64,000 bases of DNA from Emticicia agri (GCF_004168285.1 NZ_SEWF01000006.1:62001-126000); one strand, 5' to 3'. Numbered from the stretch's first letter, positions 17,823-26,840 are shown. Numbers and translations: made by a program. Notes: generated from the sequence alone by a model not told the origin.

Positions 17823-20800
17823 ATGAAGAAATCAATCATTTTTTCTCTCTCTGTTTTATTGCTGGCAGGTGCCTGTAAGCAAGCCCCTACCACGCTTCCC
17901 GACGAAGAATATGCTAAACTGACAGATGAAGACAAACGCAAGGTAGAGCATGCTGTTGATGGTGTGCAATTGGCCGACCCTGATTTAGAGGTAACCTTGT
18001 TTGCTTCTGAACCCATGATGATGAACCCTACCAATATGGATATTGATGCCAAGGGTAGAGTCTGGATTTGTGAGGGGTATAATTATCGCAATAAACTGAA
18101 TCCGCAAAATCCTTATAACAAGAAAGGAGACCGGATTCTGATATTGGAAGATACTGATAAAGACGGCAAAGCCGATAAAACAACAGTTTTTTATCAGGGC
18201 GAAGAAATTAACTCGGCTTTGGGTATATCGGTATTAGGCAATAAGGTGATTGTCTCTTGTAGCCCGAACGTTTTTGTGTTTACTGACGAAAATGGCGATG
18301 ATAAAGCCGATAAAAAAGATTTGATTTTTACTAATCTGAAAGGTGTTCAGCACGACCATGCCATTCATGCCTTTACTTTCGGGCCTGATGGCAAACTGTA
18401 TTTCAACGGAGGTAATGAAGTAGAAACACTAAGCGATAAAAATGGCATTGAACTGAAAGACGATTTGGGCAGACCTTTCTCGACTTATAGACAGGGAAAA
18501 ATTTTCAGATGTAATGTCGATGGCTCGGATGTGGAGATTTTAGCACATAATTTCAGAAATAATTTTGAAGTAGCGGTTGATTCATACGGCAGAATGTGGC
18601 AGTCGGATAATGATGATGATGGCAATAAAGGTGTGCGTATCAACTACGTAGTAGATTATGGTAACTATGGTTTCAAAGATGAAATGACAGGCGCCAGCTG
18701 GCAGGAACGCCGCACCAACTGGGAAAGCGAAATACCCCTACGTCACTGGCATTTGAATGACCCGGGTGTAATGCCTAACCTCTTACAAACCGGAGCAGGC
18801 TCGCCAACTGGTATGATAGTATATGAAGGCGATTTATTACCTGAAAAATACCGTAATCAGGTGATTCACTGCGATGCCGGGCCAAATATTGTGCGCTCAT
18901 ATGCCGCTGAGAAAGACGGTGCAGGTTTTAAGGCTACTATTAATAATATCCTTGATGGGTCTAAACGTGACCAGTGGTTCCGTCCGTCAGATGTAACAAT
19001 GGCACCGGATGGTTCTATTTTCGTAGCCGACTGGTATGACCCGGGTGTGGGTGGCCACGCAATGGGTGATAGTTTACGTGGCCGTATCTACAGAATTGCG
19101 CCTAAAGGCGAAAATTATTCAGTGCCGACTTTTGATTTTGAAACACCGGAAGGTTGTGTGAAAGCCTTACAGAATCCGAACTTAGCCGTGCGTTATTTGG
19201 CCTGGACAAAATTAAATAGCTGGCAGAAAAAAGCAGAAAATGCGTTGGTTGACCTGTGGGAGTCGGATAATTCACGTATGCGTGCAAGAGCTTTATGGTT
19301 GTTGGGTAATATCAAAGGTGAAGAGAAAAAATACATTGAGGCAGCTTTGTCCGATAAAGATGAAGATATCAGAATAGCAGGTATCCGTCTGGCACGTGAA
19401 CTGAAAATGGCTGACATTGCCATGCTGAAAAAACTGTCAGAAGACCCGTCTCCACAAATCCGTAGAGAGGTTCTTTTAGCCCTTCGCCATAATACAAGCC
19501 CTGAAGCGGCTGATATATGGACAACTTTAGCTACCCAGTATGATGGTAAAGACCGTTGGTATTTAGAGACTTTGGGTATTGCCGCCGATAACCAATGGGA
19601 TAGTTTCTTTGCAAAATACCTTACTCGTATTGGCGATAAATGGAAAGTAGATAATTCGTCGAAAGATATAGTATGGAGAAGCCGCTCTACTGATAATGTG
19701 TATCGTTTGGCAGAACTGGCTAAAACGACAACCGGTAGTGATAAGCTTCGTTATTTCAGAGCCTTTGATTTCCAGACAAGTCCGGATAAGACAAAGGTAT
19801 TATTTGGTATGTTAGATGGAGGTAATGCGCCTGCCGATATTAAAACATTAGTATTTAAACATCTGGATATTGAAAGTGCCAAAAAAGACCCATTATACGC
19901 CAGCTTATTGCCAAAAGTATTAGAGGGTATTCAAAATCCGGCTGATTACTTAGATTTGGTGAAACGTTATCAATTGAAAGACCAGTCGGCTCGTTTAGTA
20001 AACATGGCCATGGCTGACAGCATTTATGGTGGCGAAGCGGCCAAAACTCAGGTGAGGCTTAACGGTATTGGTGAGTTCCAGCAACTGACGAAGAGCAAAG
20101 ATGAAGCTGTGGTATTGAAAGCCATTAATATGTATGGTAGCGTAGATGACAAACCAGTAACCGATTATCTGATAAACTTATTTAACAATAAAAGCCTGAG
20201 CCTACCCGTACGTGAAAGAGCCATGCAAGCCATGAATGGGTGGAATAGCGAAGAGATTTTGTGGGGTTTGGTAAAAGCCAAAAAAGTACCGGAAGAAGTA
20301 ATGCCTATTGCCAAAAAACTCTTATTAGGCACATGGCATGGCGATATTCGTACCGAAGCTATGAAAATGTTTGGTGCTGATGTGGATAAGTCGGTCGGTA
20401 ATGTGAGTGATTTGGTAAAACTGACAGGTGATGCCAATAAAGGGCATGAGGTATTTAAGATGTATTGTGCAACCTGCCACGTAGGTAAAGGTGAAGGCGT
20501 AAATTTTGGTCCTGCGCTGTCTGAAATTGGTAGCAAGTTATCAAAAGAGGCTTTATATACGGCTATTATGAATCCAAGCCAAGGGATTAGTTTTGGTTTT
20601 GAAGGCTTTAAGGTGAAACTGAAAAACGGCACCGAAGTAGATGGGATGATTCTGACCAAGACCGAAAACGAAATAACGATGAAAGCCTTGGGCAGTGCTA
20701 CACCTACTACCTATAAGCGTTCAGAAATTGCTTCACAAGAAGCCTTAAAAGAATCGTTAATGCCTAAATTCCCGCTCCAGAAACAAGAGTTTGTAGATTT

Positions 20801-20831
20801 AGTAGAGTATTTATCTACTTTGAAGAAATAG
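17823..20831 (+). CDS. Large lipoprotein: PVC-type dehydrogenase propeller, HEAT repeats and cytochrome c domain
   Basis: MKKSIIFSLSVLLLAGAC is a lipoprotein signal. Residues about 50-430 form a propeller of the membrane-bound dehydrogenase type (MNPTNMDIDAKGRVWICEGY, then GPDGKLYFNGGNEV, DSYGRMWQSDNDDDGNKG, APDGSIFVADWYDPGVGGH). Helical HEAT-like repeats occupy about 440-800 (SPQIRREVLLALRHNTSPEA). The C-terminal part is a haem domain with CATCH at residues 882-886 and a downstream Met candidate, in the arrangement of the Planctomycetes/Verrucomicrobia-type haem-binding domain also common in Cytophagales. Such proteins are thought to oxidise sugars or alcohols and pass electrons to cytochromes; the substrate is unknown. 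Single gene, periplasm-facing. Confidence 0.88.
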   Translation: MKKSIIFSLSVLLLAGACKQAPTTLPDEEYAKLTDEDKRKVEHAVDGVQLADPDLEVTLFASEPMMMNPTNMDIDAKGRVWICEGYNYRNKLNPQNPYNKKGDRILILEDTDKDGKADKTTVFYQGEEINSALGISVLGNKVIVSCSPNVFVFTDENGDDKADKKDLIFTNLKGVQHDHAIHAFTFGPDGKLYFNGGNEVETLSDKNGIELKDDLGRPFSTYRQGKIFRCNVDGSDVEILAHNFRNNFEVAVDSYGRMWQSDNDDDGNKGVRINYVVDYGNYGFKDEMTGASWQERRTNWESEIPLRHWHLNDPGVMPNLLQTGAGSPTGMIVYEGDLLPEKYRNQVIHCDAGPNIVRSYAAEKDGAGFKATINNILDGSKRDQWFRPSDVTMAPDGSIFVADWYDPGVGGHAMGDSLRGRIYRIAPKGENYSVPTFDFETPEGCVKALQNPNLAVRYLAWTKLNSWQKKAENALVDLWESDNSRMRARALWLLGNIKGEEKKYIEAALSDKDEDIRIAGIRLARELKMADIAMLKKLSEDPSPQIRREVLLALRHNTSPEAADIWTTLATQYDGKDRWYLETLGIAADNQWDSFFAKYLTRIGDKWKVDNSSKDIVWRSRSTDNVYRLAELAKTTTGSDKLRYFRAFDFQTSPDKTKVLFGMLDGGNAPADIKTLVFKHLDIESAKKDPLYASLLPKVLEGIQNPADYLDLVKRYQLKDQSARLVNMAMADSIYGGEAAKTQVRLNGIGEFQQLTKSKDEAVVLKAINMYGSVDDKPVTDYLINLFNNKSLSLPVRERAMQAMNGWNSEEILWGLVKAKKVPEEVMPIAKKLLLGTWHGDIRTEAMKMFGADVDKSVGNVSDLVKLTGDANKGHEVFKMYCATCHVGKGEGVNFGPALSEIGSKLSKEALYTAIMNPSQGISFGFEGFKVKLKNGTEVDGMILTKTENEITMKALGSATPTTYKRSEIASQEALKESLMPKFPLQKQEFVDLVEYLSTLKK

Positions 20832-20871
20832 CCATAGCCAATGTGTCACGCATATACTCGTTAGTAAAAGC

Positions 20872-21001
20872 GCGTGGCACGGTTAATTGGGAGTAGCTAT
20901 GGTGTGTATTGAAATCGAAAAAATAAAATCCTTGGAATGTCTAACCGTGCCACGCACTTTTGAGGATGAGTATAGCCTACGCGGCCCGAGCGTGGCACGG
21001 T
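20872..21001. repeat. Inverted repeat with three copies of GCGTGGCACGGT
   Basis: GCGTGGCACGGTTA (20872-20885) has a perfect inverted copy at 20942-20955, with outer pairing that extends to ATACTC/GAGTAT. A third, direct copy (GCGTGGCACGGT) lies at 20990-21001, nine bases before the next gene. Confidence 0.8.
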
Positions 21002-21009
21002 GAAATACA

Positions 21010-21288
21010 ATGAAACCTAAAATCACTTTAGAATATTGCCCCAAATGCCATTGGCTCATGCGCTCGGCATGGATGGCACAGGAACTGCTGACTACTTTTT
21101 CAGAGGAGTTAGGAGAGGTAAGTCTGCGCCCCAGCGAAGTAGCAGGGAGGTTTCAGGTTTTATTAAACGAAGAAGTAATTTTCGACCGTAAACGTGAAGG
21201 ACACTTCCCTGAAATCAAGGAACTGAAACAACTCGTAAGAGACCTCGTAGCCCCCGAAAAATCTTTGGGGCATACTGATAGGAAATGA
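21010..21288 (+). CDS. SelT/SelW/SelH (Rdx) family redox protein, Cys form
   Basis: A 92-residue thioredoxin-like protein whose N-terminus ITLEYCPKCHWLMRSAWMAQ carries a CxxC motif in the place of the Cys-x-x-Sec of selenoprotein W. The fold signature continues with LGEVSLRPSEVAGRFQVLLN and FDRKREGHFPEIKELKQLVR, the standard GxFEI-like region. The family is linked to thiol redox control but its partner is unknown. Cytoplasmic. The ATG follows a repeated GCGTGGCACGGT unit closely, so the repeat is part of its leader. Confidence 0.9.
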   Translation: MKPKITLEYCPKCHWLMRSAWMAQELLTTFSEELGEVSLRPSEVAGRFQVLLNEEVIFDRKREGHFPEIKELKQLVRDLVAPEKSLGHTDRK

Positions 21289-21364
21289 TGGAACAAGAAA
21301 AACGGAGAATGGAATAAGGAGAGCGAAAAATCCTTTCTCCTTGTTCCATTCTCCAAATCTCCAA

Positions 21365-21964
21365 TCAATTATAATTAGGAATATTCATTCCAAGAATAAT
21401 ATCTCTTTTCCCAATCCAGACACCTTTATCGTTTTTGGTGAGTTTAATGATGCCGCTGCCGCCACGGTTTTCGTCTCGGGCAGTTTCTTCTTTTGTTAAA
21501 AATCTATCTCCTTCAAAGCGGTATTCATCAACATAATATTCATTTTTATTGGGTTCCTTAATAACCGGATGAATATGTGCCGGAATGGTGGCATTGGGGT
21601 AGGAGGCAGGTCTGATGCTGACAAACTTGTATCTGCCCATATTGTCGGTTTTCATCCAACCACGTAATTTGCCATTGCGTTTGGCACAGTCTTCACCGGT
21701 ACCTCTCGAATAATTGCCTTTGGCATCGGTATGATACACATAGAGAATCACATGAGGTGCAGGAGTTTTGCCGTCTTTCTGGTAAATGATGCCTGTGATT
21801 TCCATAGGCTCACCTTCTTCGTTTTTATCTGAAATCTGCGTTTCCCATGAGAGGTTTGCAGGCATTCGCTGATAAATAGCTTCGCAACATTCGCAAGGGC
21901 CACCCACTTGTTTTTGGGCAGACAAACCTAAAGGCAGTAAAATAATGAGCATTAACTTTTTCAT
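21365..21964 (-). CDS. Secreted intradiol ring-cleavage dioxygenase-like protein
   Basis: The signal peptide is MKKLMLIILLPLGLSAQ. The body is the core domain of intradiol dioxygenases without the N-terminal dimerisation helices: GEPMEITGIIYQKDGKTPAP, VILYVYHTDAKGNYSRG, RGWMKTDNMGRYKFVSIRPA, SYPNATIPAHIHPVIKEPNK. Tyr (in the NYSRG or SYPN elements) and the two His of AHIH correspond to the Fe(III) ligands. A CECCEAIY cluster follows the leader, which might bind metal or form a disulfide. Exported members are common in Cytophagales, with unknown natural substrates. A protocatechuate pathway is not present in this window. Confidence 0.85.
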   Translation of the reverse strand: MKKLMLIILLPLGLSAQKQVGGPCECCEAIYQRMPANLSWETQISDKNEEGEPMEITGIIYQKDGKTPAPHVILYVYHTDAKGNYSRGTGEDCAKRNGKLRGWMKTDNMGRYKFVSIRPASYPNATIPAHIHPVIKEPNKNEYYVDEYRFEGDRFLTKEETARDENRGGSGIIKLTKNDKGVWIGKRDIILGMNIPNYN

Positions 21965-21990
21965 GTTGTAAATGTTTAAAAGTGAACAAT

Positions 21991-22110
21991 TGTCTTGAAC
22001 TTTGATTTAGCTGATTAATCTGATTTAAATGATTTTACAAATGAGCGAATTAATTGCGATTGATTTAATCAGTGAAATCAAACCAATCAGCTAAATCACA
22101 GTTCAGGACA
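21991..22110. repeat. 120-bp imperfect inverted repeat
   Basis: Arms 21991-22016 and 22085-22110 match as reverse complements with two mismatches in 26 bases; the interior contains further GATTTAA/TTAATC pairing. It lies between the LytTR regulator operon and the dioxygenase gene, both on the minus strand. Confidence 0.85.
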
Positions 22111-22117
22111 AAATCAC

Positions 22118-22873
22118 TCAATGTATTAAATTCTCCTTATAATTCCGGCTCATGCGCAGGACTTTGGTGTTTTTCAGTAGCACCGAATAATCACCGTTGA
22201 AATGAGACTGTATTTCTTTAATAAAATTGATATTGACAATAGTAGAACGGTGAATACGAACGAAAGTCTTGGGGTTGAGTTTCTGCTCAAAGCTCGAAAG
22301 CGTTTCATACAGCAAATGCTTCGATTTCTCGGTTTGCAGGCTTATATAATTTCCTTCTGCTTCAATATACATTAAGTCGGCAGTTTTCAATAATTGTATG
22401 CGTCCGCCATCTTTTACGGTAACAATTTCGGGATAACTGGGCTGACTGAATTGTTGAAAAAACTGACTGTATTTATCAAAAACATTGCTCAAATCTTCTT
22501 TATTAGTCAATTGTAATTGCTTCATTGCCTTCTGAAAAGTCTTGTCAAAACGTTCTTTATCAAAGGGTTTCAGCAGGTAATCAATGGCATTGGCTTCAAA
22601 GGCTTGCAGGGCGTAGTTATCAAAAGCAGTTACAAAAATAATGACTGGCAATTTTTCTACGTTCAGGCTTTTAGCTAAGTCAATACCGTTCAGTTCAGGC
22701 ATCTGAATGTCCAGAAAAACTAAGTCGGGCTGGTGTTTTTCAATTGCTGTTAATGCCTCTTTACCATTTTTACACACGGCTATCACATTAACCTGTGGAT
22801 AATCCTGCAATTGTTTTTGCAGAATTTCTCCGGCTATTAATTCATCGTCGGCTATCAGAACTTTGTAAGTCAT
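22118..22873 (-). CDS. LytTR-family response regulator
   Basis: The receiver domain (1-120) has the acidic pair in LIADDE, the phospho-acceptor Asp55 in LVFLDIQMPELNG, and the conserved Lys in LLKPFDKERF. The C-terminal LytTR DNA-binding domain (about 150-250) contains YIEAEGNYISLQTEK, ETLSSFEQKLNPKTFVRIHR and STIVNINFIKEI, all standard. It would bind direct repeats in promoters when phosphorylated. Its start codon overlaps the stop of the kinase gene by 4 bases, showing translational coupling. It is the last gene of the six-gene operon starting at 26818. Targets unknown. Confidence 0.93.
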   Translation of the reverse strand: MTYKVLIADDELIAGEILQKQLQDYPQVNVIAVCKNGKEALTAIEKHQPDLVFLDIQMPELNGIDLAKSLNVEKLPVIIFVTAFDNYALQAFEANAIDYLLKPFDKERFDKTFQKAMKQLQLTNKEDLSNVFDKYSQFFQQFSQPSYPEIVTVKDGGRIQLLKTADLMYIEAEGNYISLQTEKSKHLLYETLSSFEQKLNPKTFVRIHRSTIVNINFIKEIQSHFNGDYSVLLKNTKVLRMSRNYKENLIH

Positions 22874-23937
22874 TTTAAAAGAGGTAAAGTGATAATAACC
22901 GTAATGCCATTATCAGGTGTATTGCTCGTGATGTCGAGCTTTGCTTCCTCACCAAACAGATTTTTTAACCGTTCCTGGGTGTTCATCAACCCAATCCCGA
23001 AATTGAAATGCCCGAAAGTATCAATGCCATTGTCTTTTACCAGTAATTTCAGTTTATCTTGTCCATTCTGTGCTGAAATCTCTATTTTTCCTTGTTTGGC
23101 AAAGGGTTCAATGCCATATTTTACAGCGTTTTCTACCAAAGGTTGCAGAAGCATGGGCGGCACAAAGGCTTTTTGTAAATCGTTGTTAATCAATATCTGA
23201 TAATCTAAACGTTCTTCAAACCGTACTTTCAGTATATCTAAATAGAGTTGCAACAATTGTACTTCGTTTTTAAGGGGTACTAAATCATCGTTATTTTCTT
23301 TCAGGCTCAATCGCAGCAAATCGCTCAGTTTCATCAGCATCTTAGTAGCTTTTTCGGTATCACCTTTTTGCATCAAGCCAATGATATTGTGATGGGTATT
23401 GAACAGAAAATGAGGTTGCAACTGCATTTTCAGAAAACCTAATTTGGCGTCAGATAATTGTTTTTCAAGGTTGGCTTTATCTAACTGAGCCTGCTGAAAC
23501 TGACGGAAAATAGTATAGGCTTTATGGGTTGCCAAAATAATCCAGTAATTGACAAACTCATTGAAAAGAGAAACCGCTAAGTTTCGTCTGAAAATGATTG
23601 AGAATTGGGATTGTCCGATAAACAGATTCCAGAACCAGGTAACCAGTACAGAATAAACAATTACTGCTAAAAAACTGACGGCCAGAGAAATAAGCAGATT
23701 AATGAAAAGATTTTTGACTAAATGAGGTGATTGTAAAGGCAGCTTTTCGCCTAACCAGAATACAATAAAGGTAATGGGAATATACAACAACCACTTGATT
23801 TTAAAAATCAGGGTATCTGCCCATACTACAGGATTTCCTCTTAGTGCACTGAACAATAAGTCTTGTCCAATCATTAAGAGCGTAACGATGAGCCAGAAAG
23901 CCGGAATCAGGTAGTATTTCAGTTGTTTGATTTTCAT
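22870..23937 (-). CDS. LytS/YpdA-type sensor histidine kinase
   Basis: Four predicted membrane helices in the first 150 residues (AFWLIVTLLMIGQDLLF; IKWLLYIPITFIVFWLG; LFINLLISLAVSFLAVIVYS; LFNEFVNYWIILATHKAY) form the sensor. A coiled linker leads to the His_kinase domain with KMQLQPHFLFNTHHNIIGLM, whose His is the phosphorylation site, and an HATPase region (PLVENAVKYGIEPF; FGIGLMNTQERLKNLFG). It has no periplasmic sensing domain of note, so signals would come through the membrane part or partner proteins. It overlaps its regulator by 4 bases downstream and the NlpE-like gene by 4 bases upstream. Confidence 0.92.
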   Translation of the reverse strand: MKIKQLKYYLIPAFWLIVTLLMIGQDLLFSALRGNPVVWADTLIFKIKWLLYIPITFIVFWLGEKLPLQSPHLVKNLFINLLISLAVSFLAVIVYSVLVTWFWNLFIGQSQFSIIFRRNLAVSLFNEFVNYWIILATHKAYTIFRQFQQAQLDKANLEKQLSDAKLGFLKMQLQPHFLFNTHHNIIGLMQKGDTEKATKMLMKLSDLLRLSLKENNDDLVPLKNEVQLLQLYLDILKVRFEERLDYQILINNDLQKAFVPPMLLQPLVENAVKYGIEPFAKQGKIEISAQNGQDKLKLLVKDNGIDTFGHFNFGIGLMNTQERLKNLFGEEAKLDITSNTPDNGITVIITLPLLK

Positions 23938-24443
23938 TCTACAAGTTTCTTCTGAACTCTGTTGAGCGTATAATTAAAATGCTCGTTACCTGTGAGTATA
24001 TTTTTATCGTTGTCTAAGAAAAACAGCACATTATCATCCCCTTTCATCAGATAAATTGTTTGCTGATTATCTGCCTCTAATTCAAAAACTATATCATCGG
24101 GGTCTGATTTTGTGCCTTTAGTCATGCGCCAGTTACCTTTACGGATGGCTTGTCTGTAGAAAGAACCCTCTAAAACATAAGTAGCCGGAGCTTGCGTATC
24201 AGGATTCTGATAAAGGTAAAGACTCCATTTTGTTTTATAACAGTCAGCAGAAACCTCTCGTTTTAAAACTGCTGCCAACTCCTGACAGGCACCTCTTCCC
24301 TCAAAAATACCGTAAACATCTTTACCCGATGGGAAAGGTTTAGAAGAGGTAGTAGAGTATGGTTCGTTTTCTACTCCGCCTTTTTGTGAGTATGCCACAA
24401 AATAAGCAAAGCTGAGTATCAATATAAGCATTGTATTTTTCAT
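23934..24443 (-). CDS. NlpE-like exported protein 1
   Basis: The N-terminus MKNTMLILILSFAYFVAYSQ is a signal peptide without lipobox. The mature domain resembles the N-terminal domain of NlpE-like copper-resistance/stress-sensing lipoproteins: GIFEGRGACQELAAVL, KTKWSLYLYQNPDTQAPATY, FYRQAIRKGNWRMTKGTKSD and DNVLFFLDNDKNILTGNEHF followed by NYTLNR. Two Cys (ACQ and DCY) may form a disulfide or bind metal. In E. coli NlpE senses surface contact and envelope defects. The gene overlaps the LytS kinase by 4 bases and has a paralogue six bases upstream, so it plausibly supplies a signal to the kinase; that is inference. Confidence 0.75.
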   Translation of the reverse strand: MKNTMLILILSFAYFVAYSQKGGVENEPYSTTSSKPFPSGKDVYGIFEGRGACQELAAVLKREVSADCYKTKWSLYLYQNPDTQAPATYVLEGSFYRQAIRKGNWRMTKGTKSDPDDIVFELEADNQQTIYLMKGDDNVLFFLDNDKNILTGNEHFNYTLNRVQKKLVE

Positions 24444-24449
24444 AATCTA

Positions 24450-24944
24450 TCAGGGTTTTTGCTTGCTTAATGTATAACTATAACCGGAGTTTCCTATCAT
24501 CAATCCACGCTGACTATCGAGGAGGTGAATGACATTATCGCTTAACTTTAAAAAAAGCAGGTTTTTATCTAATGTATGTATTGTTACCTGATAAACCATT
24601 GCATTAGGCTTGGTTTTGGTACCTTTCTGGATAGTCCAGTGACCTTCAAATTCTGCTCTTTTTTCATCCTTAAAACCACTTGTATTGGGTCTGCTTACAC
24701 CATATTGATAGACTAATTTCACCATAGCAGGCCTGTCGGCTTTTGGTTGATAGAGCGTTAGTGTCCATTTGGTAAAATCACAATCCGGCTCATTGGCAAT
24801 CCCTAAAAAGGGTTTCAGAATATTGCCACAGGGGCTTGTGCCTACATAGGTTGCCAAAGGTTTAGCGTCCTGAGCGAAGAGGTTAACAGTAGTTAACAGC
24901 AAACAGACACTACTGACAATGACAGGTTTGAAATAGTTTTTCAT
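24450..24944 (-). CDS. NlpE-like exported protein 2
   Basis: Signal peptide MKNYFKPVIVSSVCLLLTTV through NLFAQ. The domain parallels the next gene: YVGTSPCGNILKPFLGI, CDFTKWTLTLYQPKADRPAM, EFEGHWTIQKGTKTKPNAMV, KLSDNVIHLLDSQRGLMIGN then SGYSYTLSK. The two Cys positions (SPC and DCDF) match those of its paralogue. The pair probably arose by tandem duplication followed by strong divergence, since only short motifs remain common. It starts one base after the stop spacing of the 117-residue protein gene, so translation is coupled. Confidence 0.72.
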   Translation of the reverse strand: MKNYFKPVIVSSVCLLLTTVNLFAQDAKPLATYVGTSPCGNILKPFLGIANEPDCDFTKWTLTLYQPKADRPAMVKLVYQYGVSRPNTSGFKDEKRAEFEGHWTIQKGTKTKPNAMVYQVTIHTLDKNLLFLKLSDNVIHLLDSQRGLMIGNSGYSYTLSKQKP

Positions 24945-24945
24945 A

Positions 24946-25299
24946 TCAGTATTCTCTTTTTTTACCGTCTTTATCAGCCAGAATTAATTTAGAACCCTCT
25001 TTTTTGGCTAAGGCATGCAGTCCGACTTCAGTTGAGTTGTTAAGTAGTACCAAACCCGAACCGTTTTCGTCTGCGCCCAGTTTTACTCTGATAGTTCCGG
25101 TATTATCAATCAGGCGCATAATGACCGAACCATCGGCTTCTGTTTTAAGAGAGGCACGTTTCACACCTGCCTTATCAACCAGTTCAAATTCTTTTACACT
25201 GATTTTGTCGAAATTTTCCTGACTGGGCTTAGCGGCAATAAAGAGCATTAACAGTAAGTTAAATACACTAAGCAGTATTGGCAATCGTTGATTTTTCAT
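24946..25299 (-). CDS. Small membrane-anchored or exported protein with repeated beta motifs (117 aa)
   Basis: The N-terminus MKNQRLPILLSVFNLLLMLF is hydrophobic with a weak cleavage site, so it may be an anchor. The rest is built of short beta units in which Gly-Lys/Arg turns alternate with apolar residues: KEFELVDKAGVKRASLKTEA, DGSVIMRLIDNTGTIRVKLG, ADENGSGLVLLNNSTEVGLH. Such regular units suggest a small beta-solenoid or sheet. No family name is recalled, though similar short proteins are found in other Bacteroidota. It is coupled to both NlpE-like genes in the operon. Confidence 0.7.
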   Translation of the reverse strand: MKNQRLPILLSVFNLLLMLFIAAKPSQENFDKISVKEFELVDKAGVKRASLKTEADGSVIMRLIDNTGTIRVKLGADENGSGLVLLNNSTEVGLHALAKKEGSKLILADKDGKKREY

Positions 25300-25324
25300 T
25301 GTTTTATATGTTGAGGTTGAAAAA

Positions 25325-26818
25325 CTAAAAATTCAATAATGTACTCAGACTCTCTTTATCTGTATCGAAATTGACGATTTTTTTTGTAATAACCCGCTTT
25401 TTGTAAGCAAAAATGGTGTTTTTTACTTTGGGGTTAATTTCATAGACTCCTGCAGTTTCGGCATCAGTAGGAGAGTGTATAAAGGTAAAAGCTACATTCT
25501 TTAAATCTAATTTTCTGACAAAATCGCTTAGTTTTTGTTTGAGCAACTTTTCATTTTCTTGTTTGGGGTTCATAAACACAATAAACGTTTTCCAGTTGTT
25601 GGCATTTCTGGTCAGGTACTGCCCTTCAAGAAAACTTAACATCTTTTCATAATTCTTTAAATCATCGTTTATCCATACCATCAACCCATCGGTTTTAGCT
25701 CCGTATTTACACATAGGGCAGGTTTTTGTGCCTTTGTCTTTGCCTGATATATGATAAGGGTCAAAGGCTGGAGCATCAGCCCCTACTGCAAGCCCGGAGG
25801 TTTGCGCTACGGTATTCGATGAAATAAAAAAGATGAAAAAAGATGCTTGAAGTATCAATCGGAATGATTTCATAACCGGAAATTTTTTAATGAGAAAAAA
25901 GAGTAAACTACCCCCAAGGAGTAAGCAGAAAATATTAAAAACTATGAAGTCAAAATCTGATTTTTCGAAAGCTGCTTTGGCTAAATCAGCCCGATTTACT
26001 TTAGTAACTCTTACCTGATTGAGAGAATTATTTTCTAAAACCCACAGATTACCGCTTTTATCAAACAACCCACCGGTAGGATGCCAACCCAAAGGAGCGG
26101 TATAAGCAATAGAAATTTTTCCGTTTGTCTGAATCTTACGGATTTCCCGATTTTCATACACAGTTACATATACGTTCTCGGCATCATCTGTCCACATACC
26201 ATAAATGCTATGGTTAGCTTTAATATTGGTTTTGCGTTCTCTTACATCGTCTAAGTTCAGGGAAACAGTAGTTATCTTGCCATCTTTTATTTTAAATAAA
26301 TCATTGTCATCCACATAAAAGAAAGTACCATTGTCCTGACAATATTGCCATCGTACATCGGTTGTTTTAATGGTTTGTACAATTACTATAGTACCATCAA
26401 GCCCACGTTTCATCAGAATACTTTCTTTTTTGCCTCGCTCTATCCAATACATATTGCCTTGCGCATCACGGGTAAAACTGTAATTGCTCAGAAAGCCCTC
26501 TGTATTGGGAATTACTTTGGTGAATTTACCTTTGGCGTCATATTTCCACACAAAATGCCCCCATTTGTCAATAGCTTCGCCTTCGTACCAGAGGTTTTCT
26601 CCGTAAAGGTTATCTTGCTTATCCATGTGAAGCTCGTGGGTATGTACATTTGGCACTACTACAGTTTTGGTTTTGCCATCAGCCGATACTTTCCATATCC
26701 TGAATAAGTCGCTGTAAAATATCTCTCCTTTAGCATTAGTTACAATTCCTATACCCGGATGAGCATAGACATTTGCGAGTGTAAACAGACAAATAAGAAT
26801 GAGCAATAGCTTTTTCAT
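25325..26818 (-). CDS. Two-module envelope protein: NHL/SMP-30-like propeller, TM helix, then thioredoxin-fold domain behind a second leader
   Basis: Residues 1-19 are a signal peptide (LFTLANVYAH). About 20-285 form a propeller with NAKGEIFYSDLFRIWKVSAD and GWHPTGGLFDKSGNLWVLEN. A TM helix (FIVFNIFCLLLGGSLLFFLI) follows, then MKSFRLILQASFFIFFISSN and TVAQ, which reads like a complete second signal peptide, and then a thioredoxin-like domain with KTCPMCKYGA (CxxC) and GLMVWINDDL. No stop separates the modules. In relatives the CPMCKYG protein is, to my recollection, a separate secreted protein, so this looks like a fusion of two genes. First gene of the six-gene operon; a promoter match lies just upstream. 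If the fused protein is made, the internal leader would act as another TM helix. Confidence 0.78.
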   Translation of the reverse strand: MKKLLLILICLFTLANVYAHPGIGIVTNAKGEIFYSDLFRIWKVSADGKTKTVVVPNVHTHELHMDKQDNLYGENLWYEGEAIDKWGHFVWKYDAKGKFTKVIPNTEGFLSNYSFTRDAQGNMYWIERGKKESILMKRGLDGTIVIVQTIKTTDVRWQYCQDNGTFFYVDDNDLFKIKDGKITTVSLNLDDVRERKTNIKANHSIYGMWTDDAENVYVTVYENREIRKIQTNGKISIAYTAPLGWHPTGGLFDKSGNLWVLENNSLNQVRVTKVNRADLAKAAFEKSDFDFIVFNIFCLLLGGSLLFFLIKKFPVMKSFRLILQASFFIFFISSNTVAQTSGLAVGADAPAFDPYHISGKDKGTKTCPMCKYGAKTDGLMVWINDDLKNYEKMLSFLEGQYLTRNANNWKTFIVFMNPKQENEKLLKQKLSDFVRKLDLKNVAFTFIHSPTDAETAGVYEINPKVKNTIFAYKKRVITKKIVNFDTDKESLSTLLNF

Positions 26819-26840
26819 AACCTTTATTGATTTTGATAAG

